Assembly: GCA_015657535.1 (NCBI GenBank) | Contig: JADHZB010000701.1 | Span: forward strand, 1-15,190 | Origin: Nephromyces sp. MM_2019 | Lineage: Eukaryota; Apicomplexa; Aconoidasida; Nephromycida | Length of the DNA stretch: 15,190 bases | Reading direction: 5' to 3' | Shown here: positions 6,983 to 15,190 of the stretch, piece after piece | How positions within the stretch are numbered: the stretch's first letter is position 1 | Layout of the letters: each line of letters begins with the position of its first letter | Made by a program: the position numbers and the translations under genes | Notes under the pieces: model-generated | Told to the model about the DNA's origin: nothing | Database searches by the model: none | The model's input: the letters and a program-made list of their open reading frames with translations, nothing else

Positions 6983-8873
6983 ATGCGCTACTCCCCGGGT
7001 TTTGCTGTGCTTATCACCTTGCCATGTGATGAATATTCAAATTGGGATAAGCTTCTGAGAGAGCCCCCTATGGAAGAAAGCTGGACGCCATTACCGGTAC
7101 TATTTTAGTAATGCGCGGCACCACATTCGTGGTTTGCTAGTTACCTGCGGAGGATCTCGAATTTTAAACTTTGTTCTGTAAGCCGAAATGACAAGAAACT
7201 AAAGAAAATAAGCGCATCTTTGAAAACTCAAGAGTGTCCCCCCAAACTTGATTTTGCGTCTAAACAAAATAAAGTGATGTATTTAATTTCGCATTTTACG
7301 TCTAAAGAGCCCCAAAAATGATATGCGTACAGATCTGATATCAGCGGCAATACTATTCCAGTTTTTATTTTCTACTGAAAAGCAAAATTTCAATGAGCAA
7401 CTCAGTTAATTTTAATGTCTTGACACTCCTCTGATTAGCCATAAAGATCAACTTTCAGGTATTAACACAAGAGCATACGATGTGCCGATTGCTTCATTGC
7501 AGAATACTCAAGCTCCATGGTGGACTCTTTGCCTAATGGCTTTGGTACTTGCTCGTGTTCGTGACGTTTTTACGCAGTGCACTATTGTGTAGTGTATTAA
7601 GTACCTTGATTAAAACTAAAAAGGTTTCTCGCTGGTACAGAACCAAATTCTCATTGAAACTCCTACTATATACTCTGAGGAGTTCAATGCTCCGCTTCAA
7701 GTGCGATCAGCATTAATGGGGCGCTATCAGTACGGAGAGACAACGCCGTATTACCCCTTGCATTGTTCAGTTGAACAATCTGGTAGCCTCGGAGGAGGTA
7801 TTCAAAGTCGGGGCAAGTACAACAGTTACAGATAAAACGCTGGGTTGGCGGTTCATCACAATGGTCTACTTGTTATATCTGTAGTGGAGCCTATAAACCT
7901 CCCTCTATATTTAGAAGTTGATTTTAGTGTCGCGCTAAAAGGGAATTTTTGTTTAGCATTTTCAGCATAGGAGCCGGATATGCTTACTTGCTTTGTGCAG
8001 GGCGCGGTACCATAAACATGCCGGACTTATGGTTGCAGGTTTTGTGATTAGGAATCGAGTTGTGAGCAGCTCGTTGTAATATACTGGTGCTGGTTTGGTT
8101 TTTTTGACCAGTGTTTTTTGTTTGGGGGCTCCTCTCTTTGATGTCAACGTAATCTCACAAGATATAGCGTTTAGTGACTGTTAAGCGGGATAACTCATTT
8201 TTCAGCTGTGGTTTTTCAAACAAGATTTTCTACTATGGAAGTTCGCCGGGGATTTGCTGCATTGGAATTGAGTGTAGGAAAGTAATTACGGGCAGCTTAC
8301 AAGGCGTTGGTACGTCACCAAGTGTATTATTTTTCTATGTAAGAACTGGATAAAACATAAGTACCTATCATTAAACATCGCTTTACTTCTTCTATGAAAC
8401 CTTCGGGACCTTTGATACCTAATGCGACAACTGTGTGGCTTATAGAAAATACCAAGTTGAAATTCAATCAGCGGATTTTTGCAAATCGCATGAGATGAAA
8501 GCAAGAGTTGTGGCAGAACCTGCCCTTTCAGTCGTTGCAGGCTTTATGAGCTTCCCGGCAGGGGTGCATGGGGCAGCTGCGGGGAAATGCCACGGTGAAT
8601 ACTCGGTAAATAAGTGCGTTGCTTTTGCAGTAAATATACTGTTCCTTGACTTGCTATAATTTCATGAACACATGCTAGGCTGTCCAAGTGATGGAACTGC
8701 CAAAAAAGATAATAGCTTTTAACTTCTTTTAGAGAACCGAGAAAACTTCAAAGTTAATAAAAAGTAGGTTGAGGAAAAGGCTAATGCAGCGTGAGCTACC
8801 GGTCGAACAATGTGGGCAAGTTCGGCTAAAAGCAAGCTTTTCAAAATTCGGAAATATATATGAAACCTTATAA
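6983..8873 (+). CDS. Candidate seven-exon gene, unknown protein of about 255 residues
   Basis: Not recognised; predicted from a chain of phase-compatible exons. Proposed exons: 6983-7096 (from ATG, donor GTACTA), 7503-7586 (after TTCATTGCAG), 7641-7797 (after GCTGGTACAG, donor GTATTC), 7971-8006, 8206-8281 (after ATTTTTCAG), 8446-8605 (donor GTAAAT) and 8733-8873 (after TTAACTTCTTTTAG, TAA stop). Visible pieces: an acidic start with WDKLLREPPMEESWTPLP, a short apolar stretch (WWTLCLMALVLA), a tyrosine-rich middle (MGRYQYGETTPYYPL), an Ala/Gly/Val-rich segment (VVAEPALSVVAGFMSFPAG) and a basic C-terminal exon with KSRLRKRLMQRELP. An alternative third-to-fourth junction (7816 to 7966) also fits. 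In-frame material continues upstream to 6972 after CACTGCTAG, so the ATG may instead lie inside an internal exon. Each exon is short enough to be chance; the joint phase agreement is the main support. Confidence 0.35.
7653..7688. repeat. Imperfect hairpin, 11 bp with one bulge
   Basis: ATTGA-A-ACTCCT (7653-7664) pairs with AGGAGT-TCAAT (7678-7688), with one bulged A and a 13-base loop. It lies inside the proposed third exon of the candidate gene. A second, 8-bp palindrome (ATTGTTCA and TGAACAAT, 7762-7779) lies about 75 bases further on. Confidence 0.6.
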
Positions 8874-9370
8874 GCAGGCAACCTTTATCATTGTCTAGTG
8901 AAAATTCAAGTCAAAAATCCCGCATCTTACCTGTACTGCTCGTTATGACAAACCCTGGAATAATACAAGAAAAGTAAATAAGTTATCAACCACAATGAAA
9001 AATAGAATATTGCCGAAATGTTACGTTTACATCGAATATGCAATTATATTGCTCGTGCACGAAAGTTAACATCAAAAATAACTAACTAGTAGAGGTATAA
9101 ACAAAACTGAAATCATGTTTATCTTCTTTAGGATTTCATAGGCGAAATGTTAGAGATAGAAAAAGGAAGTTAGAATGACTCATCTCTCTTCATGGCAATA
9201 TTCTGTACATCAATAAACTCACACACCACAAGAAACCCTATATCTGCAACAGTCATGCACATCCATCTATACCTCTCCGCGAGGTAGTTAACTCTTAGGT
9301 TAAATTAATTTTTAATACATGCATACCACCGATCGTCTCATAAATTCAACTTAGAATTTCCAGACCTATT
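8874..9370. other. AT-rich spacer, nothing identified
   Basis: A/T-rich sequence between two candidate genes. It holds short open pieces only, with no repeat or RNA gene that I can see. A CA-containing patch lies near 9215-9260. Confidence 0.4.
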
Positions 9371-9662
9371 ATGGCTTTAGAGAAAAAGGTAAGATTTTCT
9401 GAAATCTATTATGTGAATCTTAAACCTAATAGCTTGGATTTTACTTTAGTTCCAACGTATTATTCCAAAAACTGCATTTTCTATGGATATACTGTTTAAA
9501 CACTTAAAAGAGGTTAATTCACACCCTTTGAAAATTGGTCTATCACGCAATGAGACCCACGGTACCAGTACACATTCTGTAGGCGGGACAAGTCATTGCT
9601 TAGTTCATATCGCTCGTGAGCGCATTCCCCAAAAAAACTTGATCCAAGATAAGCTAGACTGA
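9371..9662 (+). CDS. Candidate two-exon gene for a 76-residue protein
   Basis: Exon 1 is 9371-9388 (MALEKK, followed by a near-consensus donor GTAAGA). A 61-base intron carries a CCTAAT branch-like motif and the acceptor TTTTACTTTAG. Exon 2 is 9450-9662, in phase, with a TGA stop. The exon-2 reading contains SMDILFKHLKEVNSHPLKIG and ends NLIQDKLD. About a third of its codons fit the RNY pattern, slightly above chance. No family is recognised; it would be soluble and weakly basic with several His residues. Competing readings: keeping the intron gives a 42-residue product that stays open through the intron, and the opposite strand has an open frame over 9514-9735. Confidence 0.4.
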
Positions 9663-10445
9663 ATGATTTTATTAGTGCTAATTGTATCAGGAAACAAAGA
9701 GGAGAGAAAAAAAGAACGAGCGAAGGAGACGACATTCCTGTCTTCCGATAGCATGGTGATATTAAACGACCTCTAAACCTATCTTTGTCTTAATCAGCCC
9801 GCATGGAGATTCTAGATATGCCACTAGGCGCTTCCAAGAGTTTTCACACGTAGTTTCCCTTAAATCTTCCCACTGATATTACCGCGAATCTTCTTCTCAG
9901 TGATGGGAATCACTTTAAGTACACGATGAAGAGGGGTTATGCTTGGGACTTTCTTCAGATTGCTTATGTTTTGGCTTCCTAGCATTTTTTCTTCGTCTTG
10001 CTTATCTCTTCCGTTTGCTTGTATTTAATCTTTTTCTGCTGAACCCCCACCTTTGCTACTATTAGCTACTTTTTCATGTGCTTCACCACCATCTTTTAAT
10101 TTCTTCATCTTCTGCCTGCCATATTTGAATTTTTTCCTCTTCTTCATCGTGCTCTTCATCTCTTTATGTAGTTGATGAAGCACCCTTCTTTAATATGCTA
10201 TGCTTTCGCATTGTCTCCGCCCTGATTAGAACTGATGGAACTAATATCGCTCAAGTCCACTAGCAAAGTCACTCACGTAAATTTTGCTCACCAATGTGTA
10301 TGCACTCCCGATATCGGCGTTTTTTTGTCTTTTACGCGCGCCCATGCGTGCTTCCTGGTGTGTTGCTACTCTTTGCTCATTCTCCTTGTAATTTTCCGTT
10401 CGGAAGCTGATTTGCGAGAAGAAGCCTTCACGCGTAGGGTTCCTT
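9663..10445. other. Region upstream of the large gene, with a pyrimidine-rich tract
   Basis: About 9955-10175 is strongly C/T-rich on the + strand (many TTCTTC and CTTCAT runs). On the complementary purine-rich strand two registers are open for 30-55 codons, one Lys-rich (stop at 10025) and one Glu-rich. Both could be products of the base bias. The tract may be part of the promoter or leader of the gene starting at 10446. I do not call a gene on the minus strand. Confidence 0.35.
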
Positions 10446-13400
10446 ATGGATTTCATTGAAGACTGTGACACTTCTTCTGAGAAAACATCAGCATGCGCAT
10501 TGCGGGATCTGCTATTAATGTATGCATGGCTAGCATGCTATGATGCTGGGGAGGGCAGTTTCCAGCTCCTTTCAAGCGAGTCTTCTGGTAAGTTTATCTA
10601 AAGTACACAATCATAAAGGTTTATTGTTTATGCCTTCCACAAATTGACCTTTGGGCGGGCTGGAATATGCAATGGATATCTATTTATGTCTGAATTTGTT
10701 TGAAGGTGTCTGGTGGATTGGTCATTTGTTTGATGTGTGTGTCTGATTTGTATGAGTTGCTTACCATTTGCATTGATGAGATTTTACGGACTGATGGGTT
10801 GGTGAGTGTTTGATGCGTCGATGTTAGTACGATTTTGCCAGTTTTGTTTCTTTCCGTGTTATCCTCATATATTTCGAGGTTTTCTCTGTTTTTCTGCGTC
10901 TGTATGATATTGTCATGTTTGTGTGTGCATTTATCTCCTTTAACTTTTCCTGGGTGTTTGCCGAAAACTGCTGTACGTCTGGATGAATTCAGGCAGGCAT
11001 GATATTCCAGCTTACATTTTGAACGAGAATATATACATTAATGTGCGATGAAGTAACAAACTCAATTCTTCGCTTATCCCCACAAGCTCGTGCGATACAC
11101 GATCCAATCATGAATATCACCTAGAGCTTCAATACGATGACTTCAAAAGGCACACGCATACGCGATGGAAGCAGATGGAGGAGGAATATACTCTCACATC
11201 TTGGCGGTACATGCACACCTCCTGCGAGTTATTAAATGCATCCTTTCAAATTTATGGTTTGCTTATATGCTTTAGGCAGAAGGCCCACAAACGTGGCCGT
11301 CGAGTCAATGCCACACGCACACTCCTCAAAGCGATACAACATGCATGCTGCTTGCGGAAGTCCCAGACACATACGTCCTACAGAATTCCCACAGGCATCC
11401 ACCTAAGAGAAGTCCCACACACATGCTCCTCAAAGAAATTCCCTACACACAGCCACCCCATAAAAATTCCACAGATTCATGCACCTCAATGCATACAATA
11501 ATACTCGCTTTCGCACACCAATTGCGTTTTCTACAGAACTACCAATTTCCTCTGTTTCTTCTCTAATATTTCTGGAGCCGAATGAAGTAGATGAGAGCAA
11601 AGGTGTGTTAGTTGAGTATGGCCATTCCCTACTCAATGATAGCATCACTTCATCTAGCTCGTCTTCTAGCTTGCTTCGAGCAGAGGATAACCTTCCGAGG
11701 CTTCTATGGTATGATAGCGTAGATGGGGGCTACTATGTGGTAGTTTTGCCTTGTGACTACCTTAAAAGAGGCGAAGTTTTGCGAAAGTCGCAGGGGAATG
11801 AGGATGGTTACGTAGAGATGGCTGAGAATAGCTATTCTAATACTGTTAGTTTCCAAAAGAACGCACACGAACTGCAAGAAGAGGAAGAAACAACAAGAAG
11901 AGTGGAAGGAGAGGGAGGAAGAGCAACCAAAGTGGAAGAAGCACAGAAAGCATCCTCCGCTTCTTCTCCTGTGTTTTCATCATCTACGGGCTTGCCCTCA
12001 TGGGATTCTTCTTCATCTACAGGCTTGAGAAAGCCACCTTTTGGAGGCTTTTTCACGCATAGTGATCTCCCTTTTAAGCTCAATCACGGGATCACTACAG
12101 TCTCTAATGAAGCTGCTACAAGCAAAGAGTCAACTGCTAATAAGCGTGAAAACATTGGTAAACAGTTCTTCAATGAGGGAGGAGGGTTCTACTCTACTGT
12201 TTCTTCTTCTAATGAGCAGAAAAGGCTTTCTTTCACTGTATTTAGCAGCGAAAATGATAGGAATAGCAGTGCAGAAACATCTTCGTCGATGTGTGCGAAG
12301 GTAAGCGAGAGTAGCTCTCTGAAATCCGGGTTTGCGCTTTCCTATGAGCCTAGAGAAATCTCGGATTTTCTTCCTGTTTGTGCGCATCTTCCAGACGCTA
12401 ATGAATCGTTGAAAGTTAGCAAAGAGAAAGCCCACACACATCCCCTTTTGGCAGTCTTTGATAAATCTTCTGAAGATGCTCTGGTGAAGACCATCCAAGA
12501 TACGAACATCAAGGCTTACAGTGGCGTCTTTGGCAATGCAATGGATCATTGTGGTGGGAATCCCTCAGAGGCACTGCCTGAACCCCCCGGAGGAGGGAGG
12601 TATATGAATGCCACCTTGGGGAGTGTGTCATCAAACTCCGACGGCATGCCCCCCAAAAGTCCCCACATAAATCCTGTGAATACTCTTTGGGAGAGTTCCA
12701 GATACTTCCTTATGAATGCTACCCTCGGCCCCCCCACAAATCCCCCCATGATTCCTACCCCCCACACCCTCATAAACCCCTCCATAAGCCCTATTTTCCA
12801 CCACCCCATAAACCCCGGTATAATTCCCCCCACTTCTCCCCCTATAAACAATGACTTAATTTTCACCACCCCTCCCCCCGATGGCACCCCGAAAAACACC
12901 TCGATTCCTCACTTACAAATAAAAAAACCCTCCTTTTTCAACATCATCTTCAATCCAGCGCTTTTCTGCGGAAATGACAAGAAATTGTATGCTGAAAAAA
13001 GTGCGAAACTCTTTATTTTTCGACTTCATTCATCTCATAAAGAATTTGCAGCTTTTAAAACTTCCCGGGAAGCAGGAAGAGCTGCCAAAGATTCTAAAAA
13101 GTTGCCTTTTATCAAACTCATAGAGGTTTTGAGGGGTGTGATAGGGCCAAATTCGGTGAAGAATGTGCAAAGTACCACTTCCAGGGAGAGAATAAGGCAG
13201 TTCTTAGAGGAATCCTTCACTTCTTTGCCACGTACTGATGCTCGATATAGGGGCTTCTCCACATCAGAATGTGATGAAGATGGAAGTTTTTTTCCAGCTT
13301 CAGCCATATCTCAAAGTTCAACCCTGCCTGCTGCAGCATATTCTCTTCTACACATAGAGATACCGAATCTAGAGGATATCTATGGTGGAATGTATCCTCG

Positions 13401-15120
13401 TTCGATGCATTTTGGTTCACTAGATTTGGGAAGAAAAGCAAGAACTGAGAGTTATGAAGCAGAAGGATATTCTGATAGAGAGCTTGAGGATGAAAATTCA
13501 TCAAATTCACGATTTCGGAAGGATTCTGTGGTTTCGTCTTTATATAGGAAGAATGGAAGTGCAAAGAGGATACGGTTACTCGGAGAAGAGCCTCATAGAG
13601 CTTTTCAGTCGGAAAAAGAGGAGAGCTCATCTTTTCACGAGCATTTTATGAGAAGGGAGGAGGTACCAAGAGGTATGTGTGCGTGGTAGTATGGTAATTA
13701 ATGCTTTTGCATGTGCTTAAGCATTTTTTGTTTGCTTAGAGCGGTGGTTGTGTTCGAGAAGATTGGTAGGCTGAAATGCTTATGGTGTGTGATCATAAAA
13801 ATCCCTAATATTAACGCTATCAGATGCTATACTTTCTGATTTTTGAGATGCACATGCAAGATTCTTGATACACACGCAGCTGCCAAATAGCCGGAACGCA
13901 CCACCCGAGTTACTCTCTTCACTGCTGTGTGTGTAGTGCAAGAATTTCATTTTATTTGGTACATATCGCTTGTAGCCAAGCTTCTTTATTGAAGGTCCTG
14001 TCTGGAATCCCCCTTTTGCCATTGCGAAAATGTCGAATTTTTTGCACACTTACACACACATGCAGGCGCAAATTCACTCAATGTACATGCGAAAACGCAG
14101 GCAAAAGCACACACACATGCACACTAACACACACACACACACACATCTATGCACACACACCCACACGCACGCACATCTATGCACACACACCCACACGCAC
14201 GCACATCTATGCACACACACCCACACGCACGCACCCACACACACACATACGCATTCCCTTATCAGTTTCCTTCCCTTACTCAGAGCTCCCTCCAATTGAA
14301 GATTTCAATCAATCTTCCTCATCAGGGAACTGCCAGTTACCTTTCGTCACCCACAATCTCAATGAAGAAGAGCTTCATGACGAGCTCCAAGATGCGACTA
14401 TGATGAAGCATCTACTCCCTCTTCTTGAGCCTCTACCGCCACTCATTCAAGCAGAAAAAGCGTTGAAAAAAAGCGTTTTTGATGAAAGTCTGCAGCAAAA
14501 CGATTCATCACTTCTTCATAGTTATAAAGACATTCATCCTTCTCATCTCAATGAAGAGGCGATTCTTTCTCTACAAAACGGGCAATCTACTGTTTACGAA
14601 AAGATGAAGGAAGTTATGAAGCAGAAAGAGCATCAGGATCTTCATACAACAGAGGAATCTGTGGGTTTGATGTTTGCTCAACTTGAAGATCGCCTAGTCT
14701 TCTTTATCTTTACTTTTCTAGGATACAGTGTGGCATTGAAACGTAGGTTTCAAAAGCTGCCTTATCTCGTGCTTGTGTAGAATTTTGATTTTGGAGCTTT
14801 TTATGTTTGTATGTGGGTGTTTCTGTGCGTGCGCACATATTCCTGTGTGTGTGTGTGTGTGCATGGGCCTGTGTGTCTGTGTGCGCTTCTATAGCCTCAC
14901 TTGCAGCGCTAATTAATACTAAATTGAAGTGATAATTTGATTTTTCTGCTTCTGTTTCTTGCAAAAATCTTGTTTTACAGTTAATCGCCGAATAAACCGG
15001 TTGATTTGGAGGTTTCGCGAGAAGCTGAGAATTTCATTGCCTTCCAGTAATGAAGGGGAAGTTGACGTGTTTCCCTACCAAGACGTTGGAACTTTTTTGT
15101 TCTCTATAATCAAGCGGTAA
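10446..15120 (+). CDS. Large serine-rich protein of unknown function (four exons, about 958 residues)
   Basis: Exons: 10446-10587 (from ATG, perfect donor GTAAGT), 11537-13672 (after GCGTTTTCTACAG, donor GTATGT), 14284-14742 (after CCCTTACTCAG, donor GTAGGT) and 14981-15120 (after TTGTTTTACAG; TAA at 15118-15120). All three introns interrupt codons after the first base, so all junctions are in frame. No known domain is recognised. Visible features: a seven-serine run near residue 86, a Glu-rich patch (LQEEEETTRR, about 160-170), a Pro/Asn-rich low-complexity insert (about 390-510), many Ser clusters, a 'MEKVMKQKE'-type charged helix near 865-875 that reads KMKEVMKQKE, and a short apolar stretch (LVFFIFTFLGY, about 897-907). 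It could be a scaffold or regulatory protein, but that is only inferred from composition. Uncertain points: exon 1 (an alternative start is the in-frame ATG at 11479 without splicing), whether exon 4 stops at TAA or is spliced at the GTAAGG that contains that stop, and two possible in-frame introns (12620-12958 and 14665-14721). The long open frame of exon 2 is the solid part. Confidence 0.72.
10588..11536 (+). other. Proposed intron 1 of the large gene (949 bases)
   Basis: It begins GTAAGT and ends TTTTCTACAG. The left half is GT-rich (repeated TTTGATG and GTGTGTG pieces, about 10690-10830). The right end is a degenerate CA-rich array (11311-11480). Open frames in the array (for example 11175-11501) read as His/Thr/Pro-rich repeats driven by base composition, and I treat them as non-coding. 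Confidence 0.6.
11311..11480. repeat. Degenerate CA-rich array with CCTCAAAG motifs
   Basis: Blocks of the type CCCACACACA alternate with CTCCTCAAAG and AATTCC pieces. Copies can be seen around 11312, 11363, 11409 and 11445. The reverse complement reads GTGTGTGGGA-AATTTCTTTG, similar to the GTGTGGAAGTTT family at 4726-4845. Confidence 0.55.
12565..12930 (+). repeat. C-rich low-complexity insert in exon 2
   Basis: Runs of four to seven C alternate with CATAAA-type pieces (CATAAACCCC near 12770, CCATAAACCCC near 12804). In frame this reads as a Pro/Asn/Ile-rich stretch. MNATLG occurs twice, at 12604 and 12712, 108 bases apart, which suggests a decayed tandem duplication. It ends at a pyrimidine-rich acceptor-like CTTCAATCCAG (12948-12958). 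A donor-like GTGTGT at 12620 would make a 339-base, frame-neutral intron, so coding status is unsettled. Confidence 0.6.
13673..14283 (+). other. Intron 2 of the large gene (611 bases)
   Basis: It begins GTATGT and ends TTTCCTTCCCTTACTCAG. Splicing joins the first base of a glutamate codon to its last two bases, keeping the frame. The intron holds the CA-rich microsatellite and minisatellite at 14127-14250. Open frames across it (including the upstream part of the frame that continues into exon 3) come from that repeat. Confidence 0.75.
14127..14250. repeat. (AC)9 microsatellite and 30-base minisatellite, three perfect copies
   Basis: (AC)9 occupies 14127-14144. It is followed by three identical 30-base units at 14145-14174, 14175-14204 and 14205-14234, each starting ATCTATGCACAC and ending CGCACGCAC, and then by more CA. 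The array lies in intron 2 about 35-140 bases upstream of exon 3. Confidence 0.95.
14743..14980 (+). other. Intron 3 of the large gene (238 bases)
   Basis: It begins GTAGGT and ends CTTGTTTTACAG. Reading through without splicing meets TAG at 14778-14780. The splice joins AAA C to TT AAT in frame. It contains a perfect (TG)9 run at 14844-14861 and further GTGTGT pieces up to about 14885. Confidence 0.65.
14844..14885. repeat. (TG)9 microsatellite in intron 3
   Basis: An uninterrupted TG run of 18 bases (14844-14861) is followed by GCATGGGCC and a second, imperfect GTGTGTCTGTGTGC run. It is exactly complementary to the (CA)9 in intron 2 (14128-14145). Confidence 0.95.
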
Positions 15121-15190
15121 GGGAGAAGAAGCAGGGGGTAAGGAGGGGGTAAGGACAGATGGGAGAAAAGCAGGGTAAAGAAGGGGGTAA
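15115..15190. repeat. G-rich array of GGTAA motifs at the right edge
   Basis: GGTAA occurs five times (GT at 15117, 15138, 15149, 15175 and 15187), mostly preceded by runs of three to five G and separated by AGAAGCA- or AGAAAAGCA-type spacers. The first copy coincides with the possible donor or stop of the large gene's last visible exon. The array continues out of the window. Confidence 0.75.

Noticed and set aside
8206..8605. Similarity of an FQT and E-containing stretch to the hydroxyacyl-CoA dehydratase (PHS1/PTPLA) family
   Set aside because: Only three or four residues agree and the multiple membrane helices of that family are absent.
9514..9735. Minus-strand frame with an acceptor-like pyrimidine tract and a possible upstream chain at 10095-10491
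   Set aside because: The + frame over the same bases has a better donor, acceptor and codon pattern. The minus chain would also overlap exon 1 of the large gene. Kept only as an alternative.
11175..11566. Frames rich in His, Pro and Thr upstream of the large exon
   Set aside because: They follow the degenerate CA-rich array. The strong acceptor at 11535-11536 places them in intron 1.
12546..12899. 117-codon minus-strand frame, Gly/Val-rich
   Set aside because: It is the complement of the C-rich insert within the long + exon, open because G-rich sequence lacks stops.
11832..13630. Several minus-strand and alternate + frames of 65-139 codons
   Set aside because: They are shadows of the 736-codon frame, which is far longer and has a consistent composition.
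14030..14299. Overlapping His/Thr-rich and Cys/Val-rich frames across the CA repeat on both strands
   Set aside because: They are products of the CA/GT repeat, which reads open in every frame. The region is bounded by good splice sites and is best explained as an intron.
1..15190. CRISPR array, insertion sequence, prophage or operon
   Set aside because: No regularly spaced repeats with unique spacers, no transposase-like frame with terminal inverted repeats and no closely packed bacterial-type genes. The spliced V-ATPase gene shows this is nuclear eukaryotic DNA.

Overview
This is eukaryotic nuclear DNA from an intron-rich protist. The evidence is spliced genes with GT..AG introns of about 60-950 bases, long CA/GT-rich low-complexity tracts in introns and spacers, no operon spacing, and no ribosome-binding sites. 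The one gene recognised by homology, V-ATPase subunit G, looks alveolate (possibly apicomplexan) in the wording of its N-terminus. That placement is an inference and not proven by the sequence.

Layout, left to right, almost everything on the + strand. (1) 1-1010: probable 3' end of a gene running in from the left, with one membrane segment and a short acidic tail; a perfect 2x45-base tandem repeat lies at the edge. (2) 1277-2320: a weak two- or three-exon candidate. (3) 2321-5409: mostly unassigned, with several weak exon-like stretches, a possible small two-exon gene (3839-4281), a folded-RNA-like segment (3820-3899) and a degenerate GT-rich array (4726-4845). (4) 5410-6565: a three-exon gene for V-ATPase subunit G, complete at 126 residues. 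(5) 6983-8873: a chain of seven phase-compatible exons that could encode an unknown protein of about 255 residues. (6) 9371-9662: a possible two-exon gene for 76 residues. (7) 10446-15120: a large four-exon gene for an unrecognised, serine-rich, low-complexity protein of about 958 residues. Its 2136-base second exon is the dominant open frame of the window.

Confidence is very uneven. The V-ATPase gene and exons 2-3 of the large gene are solid. The other exon chains rest on open stretches of 20-70 codons plus matching splice phases. Open stretches of that length are common by chance in six frames of 15 kb, so those genes are hypotheses with alternatives stated.

No functional link between neighbours is visible. 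The most unusual feature is in the large gene: two of its introns carry perfectly complementary (AC)9 and (TG)9 tracts flanking a frame-neutral exon. It also holds a C-rich insert that could be either protein or intron, and it ends in a G-rich array of GGTAA motifs.
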